This document shows, in pieces, positions 8,783 through 18,337 of a DNA stretch of 64,000 bases. Both the position numbers and the translations under genes were made by a program. The stretch lies in the NCBI GenBank assembly GCA_947651225.1, contig CANSYK010000004.1:1-64000 (forward strand). The letters run 5' to 3'. Under the pieces are notes generated by a model. It was not told the DNA's origin, searched no databases, and saw only the letters and a program-made list of their open reading frames with translations. Origin of the DNA: an uncultured bacterium (GTDB lineage Bacteria; Bacillota; Clostridia; Lachnospirales; Lachnospiraceae). Each line of letters starts with the position of its first letter. Positions within the stretch are counted from its first letter, which is position 1.

Positions 8783-9933
8783 GCGATAAATTAGATGATT
8801 TATTAAAAAATGCCCTTACACCGTCTGAGGAACCAGGTGCCTGTCTCAATAAGCGGATTATTCAGATAGCGAAGGGGGATATCACAATGAGAAAACCATT
8901 TTTTAAATCAGCACGTATTGCAATAGCTGCAGTAGCAGCCGTTCTGGCGGCAGGAAGCATTACTACTTATGCAGCATGGAAATATCTTAGTATGGATGAA
9001 GTTGCAAAGGAAGTAAAGAATGATAAGCTGGCGGAAGCTTTTCAGGGGAAAGATGCTATCCGTATCAATGAGAGTCAGACCTATGGTGATTATAAGGTTA
9101 CACTTCTTGGTTCTGCATCCGGGAAAAGCCTGACAAAATTTTATAGTAATGGCATAGAACATGATGACCGCACCTATGTAGTTTCTGCCATTGAGAAAAA
9201 AGATGGTTCCGCAATGCCGAAAGATGTTGGTGCATCTGATTTTCTGGTAACACCGTTTATCAAAGGAGAAAAGCCATGGCAGTGTAATATTTTCTACATG
9301 AATGGCGGTGCTTCTACCTTTGTAAAGGATGGAGTCCTGTATTGCCTGTCGGAATGGGATAATTATGAGGTATTCGCAAAAAGAGGGGTATATCTTGGCG
9401 TACTGGATGAAACATTTTGTGACAACCAGTCATATAACTTTGACGAAAAGACAGGGGAAATTACCCGAAATGAGGATTATAAAGGGTTAAATGCACTCTT
9501 TGTTGTGCCAATGGATGAATCAAAGGCTGATGAAGAGGCTGCGGATGCACTTCTGGAACAATGGCAGAAAGAGGCAGAAGGCGATGATGAAGAGGATGCA
9601 TCTGCGGATGAAAATACAGACAGCAGCAATGAGGAAGCATCCTTTGAAGAAGATGAAAAATGGGATATTGAGAGAATCCAGAAGGAAGCGGTACTTATTA
9701 AAAACAGTGTTAAGACGGTTAAAGCAGATAAGGATGGAATGCTTTATTATAGCTATAATTGGAAAGGGCACGAAGGAAGCTGGAGGGTTTCAGAAGATAA
9801 CCTTTTTAGGGAAGGACAAACCGGACTGAGCGAATGTTTTGAGAGTACATCCGGAAGTGATGTAGAAGTCTTTGTAACATTTTTCCGAAATGAGGATGGG
9901 ACAGTGACAATATCGCTCTATCATACAAAGTAA
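8779..9933 (+). CDS. Membrane anti-sigma factor with acidic linker
   Basis: 384 residues. A cytoplasmic segment of about 45 residues includes 'LDDLLKNALTPSEEPGACLN', the usual start of this family. One transmembrane helix follows at about 46-66 ('IAIAAVAAVLAAGSITTYAA'), then an extracytoplasmic domain. Residues about 255-295 form a very acidic Asp/Glu stretch that probably is a flexible linker between two outer domains. The gene is coupled to the ECF sigma gene by a 4-bp overlap and is followed by a strong terminator. Function as anti-sigma factor is inferred from position and architecture. Confidence 0.75.
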   Translation: MSDKLDDLLKNALTPSEEPGACLNKRIIQIAKGDITMRKPFFKSARIAIAAVAAVLAAGSITTYAAWKYLSMDEVAKEVKNDKLAEAFQGKDAIRINESQTYGDYKVTLLGSASGKSLTKFYSNGIEHDDRTYVVSAIEKKDGSAMPKDVGASDFLVTPFIKGEKPWQCNIFYMNGGASTFVKDGVLYCLSEWDNYEVFAKRGVYLGVLDETFCDNQSYNFDEKTGEITRNEDYKGLNALFVVPMDESKADEEAADALLEQWQKEAEGDDEEDASADENTDSSNEEASFEEDEKWDIERIQKEAVLIKNSVKTVKADKDGMLYYSYNWKGHEGSWRVSEDNLFREGQTGLSECFESTSGSDVEVFVTFFRNEDGTVTISLYHTK

Positions 9934-9983
9934 AAAGGATTATAGTTCCTTTATCACATATTGCATTGTATGAACGGGGATAT

Positions 9984-10037
9984 CTGCGGAATGGATTGCA
10001 GAACAGTATGTTTTGCGGTCTGCTCCGCAGTTTTTTT
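9984..10037 (+). terminator. Terminator of the second ECF operon
   Basis: CTGCGGA (9984-9990) pairs with TCCGCAG (10024-10030), with additional pairing possible inside, followed by seven T residues. It argues against any translation start upstream of 10038 for the next gene. Confidence 0.75.
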
Positions 10038-10115
10038 GTATGCATTTTTTTCTTTAACAGCGCATATGATGAAAGGAACGATAATCGTCAGGACTTCTTA
10101 AGGGGGTTGTATAAG

Positions 10116-11123
10116 ATGGAGGAAAAAATTGAAGAAGTAGTGAAACAATATCCTGTTCAATTAATTGGTAAAAGGAGAATACGTGGTGCAATCCTTTTAG
10201 AAGCAAAAGAAGGACTGTTTACACTGGTTCATTATAAAGAAGGGGACAGGAAGCTGCTGTTTCAGGAAAAAGTAAAACAGGAATTAATCCGGCAGGGATA
10301 TCCATTTATTGACGAGGGAATACGAAACAACAGCCAGGATCTTTTGACAAAAGATTCTATGGGAAACCGATGGCTTTTAAAAAGATGGTATCCTGGCAGG
10401 GAATGTAATCTTCGGGATGAAGCGGATATGATCCAGGCAACAGAACATTTGGCAAAACTACATACACTTATGCGTTGTCCGGCAAATGATACGGAAGAAC
10501 TATTGGAAGATGAGATAACCTCTGACAAGGATTTGCAGGTTTTACTGGAACGTCATATGCGGGAAATGAAGAGAGTATACAATTATATCCGTGGAAAAAA
10601 GAAAAGAAATGAAATGGAAATCTGCATCTTAAATCTTTTCCAGAAATTTTATGACCAGGCAGGTTTTGCCAACATGTATATTGATGAAATTGATTACCAT
10701 TCCCTGTTTTCACAGTGTATCAGAGAACGGAGAGTATACCACGGCAGTTATAATTACCATAACATCATTTTTCAGGAAAAACAGATTATAACGACTAATT
10801 TTGACAAAGCAGATATGGGAATTCAGATTGTAGATTTATATGATTTTATGCGGAAAATCATGGAAAAAAATGGCTGGGATATACGCCAGGGTGTAAAAAT
10901 ATTAGATGCTTATCAAAAAGTCCGCCCATTAGAAAAACGAGAAGCAAAACTTTTATATGTTTTATTATTATTTCCTGAAAAATTCTGGAAACAGATTAAT
11001 TTTTATTATAATGGGAGAAAATCATGGATGTCTGTGAAAAATTATGACAAACTTTTGAAAATTGAAAGCCAGGAGGAAAAGCGAAGAAATTTTCTGACAG
11101 AGGCAAAAAGGCTTTTATTTTAA
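10116..11123 (+). CDS. CotS-like spore coat protein (kinase-fold)
   Basis: 335 residues from the ATG at 10116, which has AAGGGGG nine bases upstream. The longer frame from 9966 crosses a terminator and is rejected. The protein has the CotS/aminoglycoside phosphotransferase-like fold: 'NRWLLKRWYPGRECNLRDEA' in the N-lobe, 'ATEHLAKLHTLM', and 'VYHGSYNYHNIIFQEKQIIT' where the usual HGD.N.HNI catalytic loop would be. The catalytic Asp is replaced by Ser, and 'TTNFDKADMGIQIVDLYDFM' stands for the metal-binding strand. CotS proteins localise to the spore coat, and loss of kinase residues is common. The gene stands alone and suggests the organism sporulates. Confidence 0.75.
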   Translation: MEEKIEEVVKQYPVQLIGKRRIRGAILLEAKEGLFTLVHYKEGDRKLLFQEKVKQELIRQGYPFIDEGIRNNSQDLLTKDSMGNRWLLKRWYPGRECNLRDEADMIQATEHLAKLHTLMRCPANDTEELLEDEITSDKDLQVLLERHMREMKRVYNYIRGKKKRNEMEICILNLFQKFYDQAGFANMYIDEIDYHSLFSQCIRERRVYHGSYNYHNIIFQEKQIITTNFDKADMGIQIVDLYDFMRKIMEKNGWDIRQGVKILDAYQKVRPLEKREAKLLYVLLLFPEKFWKQINFYYNGRKSWMSVKNYDKLLKIESQEEKRRNFLTEAKRLLF

Positions 11124-11160
11124 GGTGTTCTATGATAAAATAACTAAATGTAATGGGAAG

Positions 11161-11219
11161 TTACTTTTCACGGATGGTTTTTCGCATGATTTTCAGAATA
11201 GCCATGGATAGTAACAATA
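11161..11219. repeat. Dispersed ~100-bp palindromic repeat, partial copy
   Basis: GGTTTTTCGCATGAT, AGAATAGCC and GATAGTAACAAT match the right end of the copies at 28966-29074 and 63623-63690. The left half is missing. The copy sits just before the PEGA lipoprotein gene and may include its promoter region. Confidence 0.55.
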
Positions 11220-11255
11220 TGAACGATAAAAGAGGTTTGAGGCAGAAGGGACAAA

Positions 11256-12605
11256 ATGATGTTAAAAAAATACAAAATATACACTGGAGTAATGTACTGC
11301 ATCATTTTTGCGTTATTTGCAGTTACTTTTACTTCCTGCAGCACGATTAGAAAAACAAGAACCGGCGGAAAAAATCTGGCGGCTTCCCCAGAACCAGATA
11401 CAAAAGCAGTTATAGGTGTTGTCGTCCAAAATGACATAGAAACACAACGAATTCAGATTCGGGAACTGGATTCTGATGTTATCTGCACTTTGACGTATGA
11501 CGCTACTTCTCTGATACAGGATAAATATAAAGAGGAACGGTATGGAGAAGATGTTGAAGTGGGGATGATTTTACAGGCAAATTATCGGGAAGAGGACGCT
11601 AAACTGGTATCTGCTGAGGTTCCAAAGGATGTTTGGGAATATCAGGAAGTTCAGAAGTTTTCCTTTTCCAGTGATGAAAATATGATGCGGGTAGCAGGTT
11701 CTAAATATCAGTATTCCAATAACACTTTTTTCTTTGCAGACAATATGGAAATCGCACCAATGGAATTTACCAATCAGGATCTTATAACGGTCCGCGGAAT
11801 CGGAATTCGTGTTTATTCCGTCGTAAGGACTTCTGGTCACGGATATATTCGTCTGGAAAATCATGACAGCTTTGTTGGCGGTATGGCGGAACTGGATGGT
11901 GGAATATTTGTACCTGTTTCAGAAAATACACTAATTACAGCGCCAGAAGGAACCTATCGTCTGACGCTTGTTAAAAAAGGACTTTCTGCTGTCAAAACGG
12001 TCAAAGTAGAAAAAGACAAAGAAGTGACTGCTGATTTCAGTGATTATAAGGAAGTTGTAACCCAAAATATCAGCGAAGTCACATTTACAGTAAAACCAGA
12101 CGGAGCAGAGCTCTATTTGAATGGAACAGCGGTAGATTATTCCACACCAGTGACCTTGCATTATGGAAAATATAATCTTATGGTTTCACTTACCGGATAT
12201 GAAACATACACCGCCGTGTTAGAAATCGCCGGACCAGTGATTCCTGTTCGCATTGAACTGGCTGACAAAAAGTCCTCAAAAGCTACTAACACACCAAAAC
12301 CATCTGCAACACCTTCTTCCAACGACAGTAATGACGATACAGTAACGAAAAAAATCGACAGTGATCATACGATTACGGTATCGGCACCAGAAGGCGCAGA
12401 GGTTTATCTTGATAATGTGTATAAAGGAATGGCGCCTTGCACTTTTACAAAAGTAATTGGTTCACAGACAATCACTCTAAGTGATTCAGGATATGTGACA
12501 AAAAGTTATCCGGTCGACATTCTGGATGATGGTAAAGATGTTAAATTATCTTTTGCCGACCTGGTAAAGGAGAATTCGGGAAGCAATGGAGAAACAGAAC
12601 AATAA
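11256..12605 (+). CDS. Lipoprotein with two PEGA-like domains
   Basis: 449 residues. A signal peptide ends in the lipobox 'VTFTSC', so Cys28 is probably lipid-modified and the protein sits on the outer face of the membrane. The first half is beta-rich and includes 'IGVVVQNDIETQRIQIREL' and 'VRGIGIRVYSVVRTSGHGYI'. Two PEGA-like domains follow, at about 280-345 ('VTFTVKPDGAELYLNG', 'YNLMVSLTGYETY') and about 370-435 ('ITVSAPEGAEVYLDNVYKG', 'GSQTITLSDSGYVTKSYPV'), joined by a Thr/Pro/Ser linker. PEGA domains usually mediate binding at the cell surface. No neighbour points to a specific partner. Start chosen at the first of two adjacent ATGs, after GAAGGG. Confidence 0.8.
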   Translation: MMLKKYKIYTGVMYCIIFALFAVTFTSCSTIRKTRTGGKNLAASPEPDTKAVIGVVVQNDIETQRIQIRELDSDVICTLTYDATSLIQDKYKEERYGEDVEVGMILQANYREEDAKLVSAEVPKDVWEYQEVQKFSFSSDENMMRVAGSKYQYSNNTFFFADNMEIAPMEFTNQDLITVRGIGIRVYSVVRTSGHGYIRLENHDSFVGGMAELDGGIFVPVSENTLITAPEGTYRLTLVKKGLSAVKTVKVEKDKEVTADFSDYKEVVTQNISEVTFTVKPDGAELYLNGTAVDYSTPVTLHYGKYNLMVSLTGYETYTAVLEIAGPVIPVRIELADKKSSKATNTPKPSATPSSNDSNDDTVTKKIDSDHTITVSAPEGAEVYLDNVYKGMAPCTFTKVIGSQTITLSDSGYVTKSYPVDILDDGKDVKLSFADLVKENSGSNGETEQ

Positions 12606-12694
12606 CAGAATCAGTTTTACAGGCTTTGAAACAAAATATACACTGTAACAGTTATTGCTCTAAACTCCCTAAAATATAGAAGGAGGAATTATTT

Positions 12695-14428
12695 ATGGAT
12701 TACAAAGAAATTTATGAGGCATGGTTGGCAAATCCGTATTTTGATGAAAAGACAAAAGAAGAACTTAAATCGATTGCGGACGATGACAATGAAATCAAGG
12801 AGCGTTTCTATACGGATTTGGAGTTCGGAACAGCAGGGCTTCGCGGTGTCATCGGAGCAGGAACAAATCGTATGAATATTTATACGGTTCGCAAAGCTAC
12901 ACAGGGACTTGCAAATTATATTAATAAAGCTGGAAAGGGCAATCAAGGTGTTGCAATTGCTTTTGATTCCAGAAGGATGTCACCAGAATTTGCAGATGAG
13001 GCAGCACTTTGTCTTGCAGCAAATGGCATTAAAGCTTATGTGTTCGAATCTCTCCGCCCAACTCCTGAATTATCTTATGCAGTCAGAGAATTAAAATGCG
13101 TTGCCGGTATTAATATTACAGCAAGCCACAATCCACCAGAATATAATGGATATAAAGTATACTGGGAAGACGGGGCGCAGATTACACCGCCTCACGATAC
13201 CGGAATTATGGATGAAGTAAAAGCGGTAACCGATTATGCGACAGTAAAGACAATGGACAAGTCTGAAGCCACTGAAAAAGGACTTTATGAACAAATCGGT
13301 GCAGCAATTGATGATAAATATATTGAAGAGTTAAAGAAACAGGTTATTCACTGGGACAGCATCAAAGAAGTAGGAAATGATTTAAAAATTGTATACACTC
13401 CTCTTCATGGAACCGGAAATATCCCGGCAAGACGAGTCTTAAAGGAACTCGGTTTCGAAAATGTATATGTTGTACCAGAGCAGGAACTTCCAGATGGCGA
13501 GTTCCCAACCGTAAGCTATCCAAACCCAGAAGCAGCAGAAGCATTTGAGCTGGCATTAAAACTTGCAAAGGAGAAAGATGCAGACCTTGTACTGGCAACC
13601 GATCCAGATGCAGACAGGCTTGGTGTTTATGTCAAGGATACAAAGAGCGGAGAGTACATTACTTTAACAGGAAATATGTCAGGCTGTCTCCTTGCTGATT
13701 ATGAGATTTCTCAGATAAAGGAAACAAAGGGACTTCCAGAAGATGGCAAGCTAATTAAAACCATTGTTACCTCTAACCTTGCAGATGCAATTGCAAAATA
13801 TTATGATGTTGATTTAATCGAAGTGTTGACAGGCTTTAAGTTTATTGGCCAGCAGATTCTTGGATTTGAAACAACAGGAAAAGGAAACTATCTGTTCGGA
13901 TTTGAAGAGAGCTATGGCTGCCTGATTGGTACCCATGCACGGGACAAAGATGCTATCGTTGCTACTATGGCACTTTGCGAAGCTGCTGCATACTATAAGA
14001 CCAAAAATATGACGCTATGGGATGCCATGATTGCAATGTATGAGCGCTATGGTTACTATAAAGATGGCGTACAGTCTGTTACCATGAAGGGAATTGAAGG
14101 ACTTGCTAAGATCCAGGAAATTATGACAACACTCCGCACAAATCCTCCAAAGGAAATCTGCGGTTATAAAGTTACTTCTTTCCGTGATTATCAGGCTGAT
14201 ACCATCACAGATCTTGCTACAGGCGATGTAAAGCCTACCGGACTTCCAAAGTCAAATGTACTTTACTTTGATATGACCGATAACGTATGGATGTGCGTAA
14301 GACCTTCTGGTACAGAGCCAAAAATCAAATTCTATTTTGGCGTTGTAGGTGATTCTCTGGAAGACTCTAATAAAAAGGCAGATGAAATGACAAAAGCTAT
14401 TCAGAAATTAGTAGATGAAATGTCATAA
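12695..14428 (+). CDS. pgcA: Phosphoglucomutase / phosphomannomutase
   Basis: 577 residues, the usual length of the Firmicute alpha-phosphohexomutases. It interconverts glucose-1-phosphate and glucose-6-phosphate, feeding glycogen and cell-wall sugar synthesis. All four active-site segments are visible: the phosphoserine loop 'GINITASHNPPEYNGYKVYW', the metal loop 'DPDADRLGVYV', the sugar-specificity loop 'GFEESYG', and the phosphate loop 'RPSGTEPKIKFYFG'. The ribosome site is AGAAGGAGG. The gene is monocistronic with two hairpins downstream. glgB lies 6 kb away on the other strand and may share the pathway. Confidence 0.95.
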   Translation: MDYKEIYEAWLANPYFDEKTKEELKSIADDDNEIKERFYTDLEFGTAGLRGVIGAGTNRMNIYTVRKATQGLANYINKAGKGNQGVAIAFDSRRMSPEFADEAALCLAANGIKAYVFESLRPTPELSYAVRELKCVAGINITASHNPPEYNGYKVYWEDGAQITPPHDTGIMDEVKAVTDYATVKTMDKSEATEKGLYEQIGAAIDDKYIEELKKQVIHWDSIKEVGNDLKIVYTPLHGTGNIPARRVLKELGFENVYVVPEQELPDGEFPTVSYPNPEAAEAFELALKLAKEKDADLVLATDPDADRLGVYVKDTKSGEYITLTGNMSGCLLADYEISQIKETKGLPEDGKLIKTIVTSNLADAIAKYYDVDLIEVLTGFKFIGQQILGFETTGKGNYLFGFEESYGCLIGTHARDKDAIVATMALCEAAAYYKTKNMTLWDAMIAMYERYGYYKDGVQSVTMKGIEGLAKIQEIMTTLRTNPPKEICGYKVTSFRDYQADTITDLATGDVKPTGLPKSNVLYFDMTDNVWMCVRPSGTEPKIKFYFGVVGDSLEDSNKKADEMTKAIQKLVDEMS

Positions 14429-14456
14429 TATTATAGACAATTATAATAAGCAAAAC

Positions 14457-14505
14457 GAAGCTGCAATTTGGAGCAAGCATAAACCAGTTTGCAGCTTTAA
14501 ATTTA
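14457..14505 (+). terminator. Terminator after pgcA
   Basis: GAAGCTGCAA (14457-14466) pairs with TTGCAGCTT (14489-14497), followed by TAAATTTAT. Confidence 0.6.
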
Positions 14506-14533
14506 TCTTGTCGCATTATTTCCTATGCATAAA

Positions 14534-14571
14534 AGAGCAGTCTGCTCAAAAGCAAACTGCTCTAAATTTTT
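14534..14571. terminator. Bidirectional terminator between convergent pgcA and cotH-like genes
   Basis: AGAGCAGT (14534-14541) pairs with ACTGCTCT (14556-14563), then AAATTTTT. An A-rich run precedes the left arm, so it can serve both strands. Confidence 0.6.
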
Positions 14572-14632
14572 ACCTACAGATGTTTTATTCTGGTTGTCAG
14601 GCTCGCTGCCCATCCTGGCAACCCATATGTTG

Positions 14633-17600
14633 CTACGAGCTGATTCCAAACATTTTCTGATATTTCTGCTTTTTCCCTTTTGGTGTCACCAGAACCAGTT
14701 TTTTCGAAGTTCCCTTTATAGCATTTTTCCCGACCTTTTTCAGATTTTTTGACTGAATGGTAATCTTTTTCAATTTTTCACAGCCATTAAAAGTGTTTTT
14801 ATCAATAGCTGCAATATTTTTACCAAGAGTTACCGCTGTCAGTTTTTTGCAATTTTTAAATCCGCCAACAGCCGTTACATTATACTTAATATTCTGATAC
14901 GTAACAGTCGTTGGAACAATAAGCTTTTTGATATCCTTTTTCGTCGTTCCAACACACTGGACTTCTTTCTTTTTGTCCACTACCGTAACTTTATATTTCA
15001 GATCGCCCACTGTAAAAGTACTTCCCTTTTTTGGTTTTTCAGGCGCTTTCGATTTTCCTTTTACCGTGACTTTGCAGGTTTTCACTCCAAATTCATAGTC
15101 ATAAGTAACCACAATCGCAGTTCCCTCTGAAACACCATATACATAACCACAATCATTTACTTTTACAACAGATTCATCAGAGGAAGCAAAGACACTCGAC
15201 CGGTATGTTACTATATTTGCCGGAGTATAGATTAACTGTACCTGCGCATATTCCCCTTCCTGAATTTTGATTTCTGTCGGGTTTAAATCCAGAGACTTTA
15301 ACTCAATACGGTCAGTATAATCTATAACATGAACGGTACAGCTTGCTGTCACACCATTCTCTGCTGTTACCGTAATTGTAGCATCTCCGGTTTTTTCTGT
15401 TGAAACCAGGTATTTTTCATTTGAAAATTTAACAACTGATTCATCACTGCTTTTCCATGTCAGGTCGCCACTATATGCATCAAATGGTAAAATACAATAT
15501 TGCAGTAACTTATCATCATATTTATACATATAAATTTCCTGTTGTGCAAATGCAATTTTCTGTACCTCCATATCTGGAGTACGTTCCACATATTTTGCAG
15601 TGGCTACCATATCACCATTAATTGCAGTATTTTCCTTTAACTGGATTTCTTCGCCATCTTCTCCCGTACTATACCATCCCCGGAAAATATAACCTTCTTT
15701 TTGCGGCGGCACCGGAAGCCGTCCTTCTTCCACAAGCTGCGTCCCTTTTTCTACCTCCAGCGTAGTAAAATCTGTACCATCTATCTGCAAAGTAACTGTG
15801 CAAAATATTTTCCTTAATTCTCCCAGATGGCCGTCAATCCATTCCACACGCTCTGCAACCCATTTTTTCAGACGTTCTACTTCACTGTCATAGGTAATTT
15901 CCGTCTTCTCCTGCTCTGCGAGTGCATCCACCCACCAATAGTTACCGTTCCTATCACTGTATTTTCCCCATATCTCATAATTATATTTCTGAGAATAATA
16001 CTGCCTTTGAGAATATTTATCAATCTGCCCGCCATCTCTGCATGCCTCTAAAAGCTGTTTTTTAATTGCCGGCCAGCGTTCTGCTACTTCCTGATAAAAT
16101 TCCGGATCTACAAATAAACGCTTGAACCAGGTGCTTCCGTTTTGTGTAAATCCATTACACTGGTTCTCAGAATACTCTGTTGCACCCCATGCTACGTAAT
16201 CAAAATCCCATAAAGGTCCCCAGAATAATTTTCCATCCCTTTTCTTATAAAGGTATGTACTTGTTGAGCCAAAAGCATCTCCATTTTTAGCGATTTCCTG
16301 CATCCAGTAATAGTCAACTGCTGCATCAATATCCAAATAATCTTTATAAGATTTGCCATTTTCATCCTTAAATCCGGAACCATAAATAGCATTTTCTGTA
16401 TCCTGCATATATTTTGTAATATACTTAAGCTGTGTTTCATTCATATAACCGTCAAAAGAAGGACTCTCAATCAGATATTGGTTGCCATGTTCCGTTCGAA
16501 TCACCTGGCCATCTTCATCCCCATATGGAAACATAGACAGCAGATAACCACCCGAAATAGTCTTTTCATCCACAGCATTTTTTGTTGCCTCATCTTTTTC
16601 CAAATCATCAATGTTTACACGGCTCTTCCCTACACGCACCTGCTCACATAAATAGTAGCTTCCCAGATACTCCTGGTTCATCACCACATTGACAAACTCG
16701 CACTGAGGTGTAAACTCCATTCCAAGCGCATCACCCAGCCAATAAGTCATTTTATTTCTCAACATCGAAACATCATAGTAATTTGCCAGAAGAACCCAGT
16801 GCTTATTTGCCCCCATCCCAAGTAAGTCCTCTTTTATTTCCAATTTAAATTTATATGGCTTCTTTGATGGAGACCATGTAGAATTTCCACGCCCACGAAC
16901 ATAATCCAGAGAATATGTCCCAGACTTGCACTTCTCCTTTGTATATTCTGACTGGTATCCCTCTGGGACATTCAGCGTAACATCGCCATAACACTCCGTT
17001 TCATGCCGCATATCACCATTCATTTCAGCAATCGCTCCAAGCGATTCATCCAAATTAAATTCCACCATCGGAATATCACTTTTCATAAACGTAATGGAAC
17101 GCAACGCAAGTTTTAAAAGAGCGCTCTCTTTTGTAATCACCTGAAAACTCAAGGTATGTTTTCCTGTAATGTTTTCTTTGGCAAGATTAATACAACGATT
17201 TTTAACTGTTGACCAGTCTCCCTTTTTCTTCTGCTTTGCAAGCTGGATTATCGTAAAAGGCTCTTTGTCATCGTCCAGATAAAATGCCAGCTTTATATTT
17301 TTTCTGCGCTCTGCTAAAGCATCCACCAAAAAATAATCTGCCTGTTCACTTCCAAAATCATATGTTTCCCCAAACTGGAATCTGGCACTGGAATATGCTG
17401 CTGCATCTCCTGAAATCACAACTCCACTGGAAGCTTCATTTACTTCCAGTTTAATCGCATTACCAGAAACCTTAAACTTGCCTTCCTTCAACAACTCTGC
17501 TGCCTTCTGGCAGTCAAATGCTGCTTTTATTTCTGCCGCATTTCCTATTGTGCCTGACAATAATGGTACAATACAAAAGAGCAGGAACGCCATCGCAGCA

Positions 17601-17635
17601 ATCCTTACGGATAACCGTATTCTGTTTTCCCTCAT
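14633..17635 (-). CDS. CotH kinase family multidomain surface protein
   Basis: 1000 residues with a signal peptide ending near Ala34. Residues about 35-190 form a beta-rich N-terminal region. About 220-620 is a CotH kinase domain: 'DYVRGRGNSTWSPSKKPYKF', 'MLRNKMTYWLGDALGMEFTP', and the metal-site motif 'LFWGPLWDFDYVAWG'. Then comes an InlB-type repeat ('GYIFRGWYSTGEDGEEIQL'), two Big_2-like Ig domains ('SSDESVVKFSNEKYLV', 'SSDESVVKVNDCGYVYG') and a C-terminal LRR_5 unit ('VGGFKNCKKLTAVTLGKNI'). CotH phosphorylates spore coat proteins in Bacillus; here the adhesion modules suggest an exported or wall-associated kinase-like protein. GAGGG precedes the ATG. Confidence 0.88.
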   Translation of the reverse strand: MRENRIRLSVRIAAMAFLLFCIVPLLSGTIGNAAEIKAAFDCQKAAELLKEGKFKVSGNAIKLEVNEASSGVVISGDAAAYSSARFQFGETYDFGSEQADYFLVDALAERRKNIKLAFYLDDDKEPFTIIQLAKQKKKGDWSTVKNRCINLAKENITGKHTLSFQVITKESALLKLALRSITFMKSDIPMVEFNLDESLGAIAEMNGDMRHETECYGDVTLNVPEGYQSEYTKEKCKSGTYSLDYVRGRGNSTWSPSKKPYKFKLEIKEDLLGMGANKHWVLLANYYDVSMLRNKMTYWLGDALGMEFTPQCEFVNVVMNQEYLGSYYLCEQVRVGKSRVNIDDLEKDEATKNAVDEKTISGGYLLSMFPYGDEDGQVIRTEHGNQYLIESPSFDGYMNETQLKYITKYMQDTENAIYGSGFKDENGKSYKDYLDIDAAVDYYWMQEIAKNGDAFGSTSTYLYKKRDGKLFWGPLWDFDYVAWGATEYSENQCNGFTQNGSTWFKRLFVDPEFYQEVAERWPAIKKQLLEACRDGGQIDKYSQRQYYSQKYNYEIWGKYSDRNGNYWWVDALAEQEKTEITYDSEVERLKKWVAERVEWIDGHLGELRKIFCTVTLQIDGTDFTTLEVEKGTQLVEEGRLPVPPQKEGYIFRGWYSTGEDGEEIQLKENTAINGDMVATAKYVERTPDMEVQKIAFAQQEIYMYKYDDKLLQYCILPFDAYSGDLTWKSSDESVVKFSNEKYLVSTEKTGDATITVTAENGVTASCTVHVIDYTDRIELKSLDLNPTEIKIQEGEYAQVQLIYTPANIVTYRSSVFASSDESVVKVNDCGYVYGVSEGTAIVVTYDYEFGVKTCKVTVKGKSKAPEKPKKGSTFTVGDLKYKVTVVDKKKEVQCVGTTKKDIKKLIVPTTVTYQNIKYNVTAVGGFKNCKKLTAVTLGKNIAAIDKNTFNGCEKLKKITIQSKNLKKVGKNAIKGTSKKLVLVTPKGKKQKYQKMFGISS

Positions 17636-17712
17636 AATCCCTCATATCCTTTCTTTTTTTGGCACTTTTTATGCCATATTTTTGCCTTATTGTACCATAT
17701 TCTATCAAAAAT

Positions 17713-18336
17713 TTAAAGCTCTCTTTTCTCATAAATTTTAATAGAAGCCTGCCATGACAATAGAAAAAGCACTATGCACCCAACCAGAATTAAAAGCGAC
17801 AACATATCTGCCGAAATCGGCATATGCAGATCTGGATCAACGGACACAGCAGCAGCACTGCCTCCACAAATTAGGCAAATAACTACCATAAAAGCAAGCC
17901 GCCCTTTTTCTGTACCAAACTTAAATATAACAGGCAGAAGAATACTGGAAGATAAAAATCCACACGATAGCACAAGAAGCAAAAAGAACAGAAGATTACT
18001 TTGAAAGCCTGCTCCATTTACCAACATACCAATAATCTGAACAGCCATCAGTAACAGCCACATACCGCATACAAAAATCAAAGCCATCAAGTACTTTACA
18101 GAAACAAATTGCTTTTTGGAATATGGAAAAATCTGTCCATAAACATCCCAATGGCATTTCTCATCGTAACCTAAAATTGTGACTGGCAATATACTTGCCA
18201 TAACTACAGGATAAAACTGAAAAAACAAATTCGATGGTTCTGCAATCGACACGCCCGCAAACACCACAGTAACCAACAGGATCATTCTACAATATTTTTT
18301 TGCCATATAAAAATCTTTTAATAATAACCCCTTCAT
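17713..18336 (-). CDS. ABC-2 type transporter permease
   Basis: 207 residues with six hydrophobic segments and no large soluble domain. The N-terminus 'MKGLLLKDFYMAKKY' and 'YDEKCHWDVYGQIFPYSKKQ' are typical of the ABC-2 permeases encoded with YtrA-type regulators. It starts one base after the stop of the ATPase gene, with AAAGGGGG overlapping that stop, so the two are coupled. It probably forms an exporter with the ATPase that handles an antimicrobial or cell-envelope stress. It is the last gene of the operon. Confidence 0.85.
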   Translation of the reverse strand: MKGLLLKDFYMAKKYCRMILLVTVVFAGVSIAEPSNLFFQFYPVVMASILPVTILGYDEKCHWDVYGQIFPYSKKQFVSVKYLMALIFVCGMWLLLMAVQIIGMLVNGAGFQSNLLFFLLLVLSCGFLSSSILLPVIFKFGTEKGRLAFMVVICLICGGSAAAVSVDPDLHMPISADMLSLLILVGCIVLFLLSWQASIKIYEKREL

Positions 18337-18337
18337 A

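Noticed and set aside
9966-10115. Upstream extension of the CotS-like gene
   Set aside because: It crosses the terminator of the preceding operon, and a well-placed ribosome site marks 10116 as the start.
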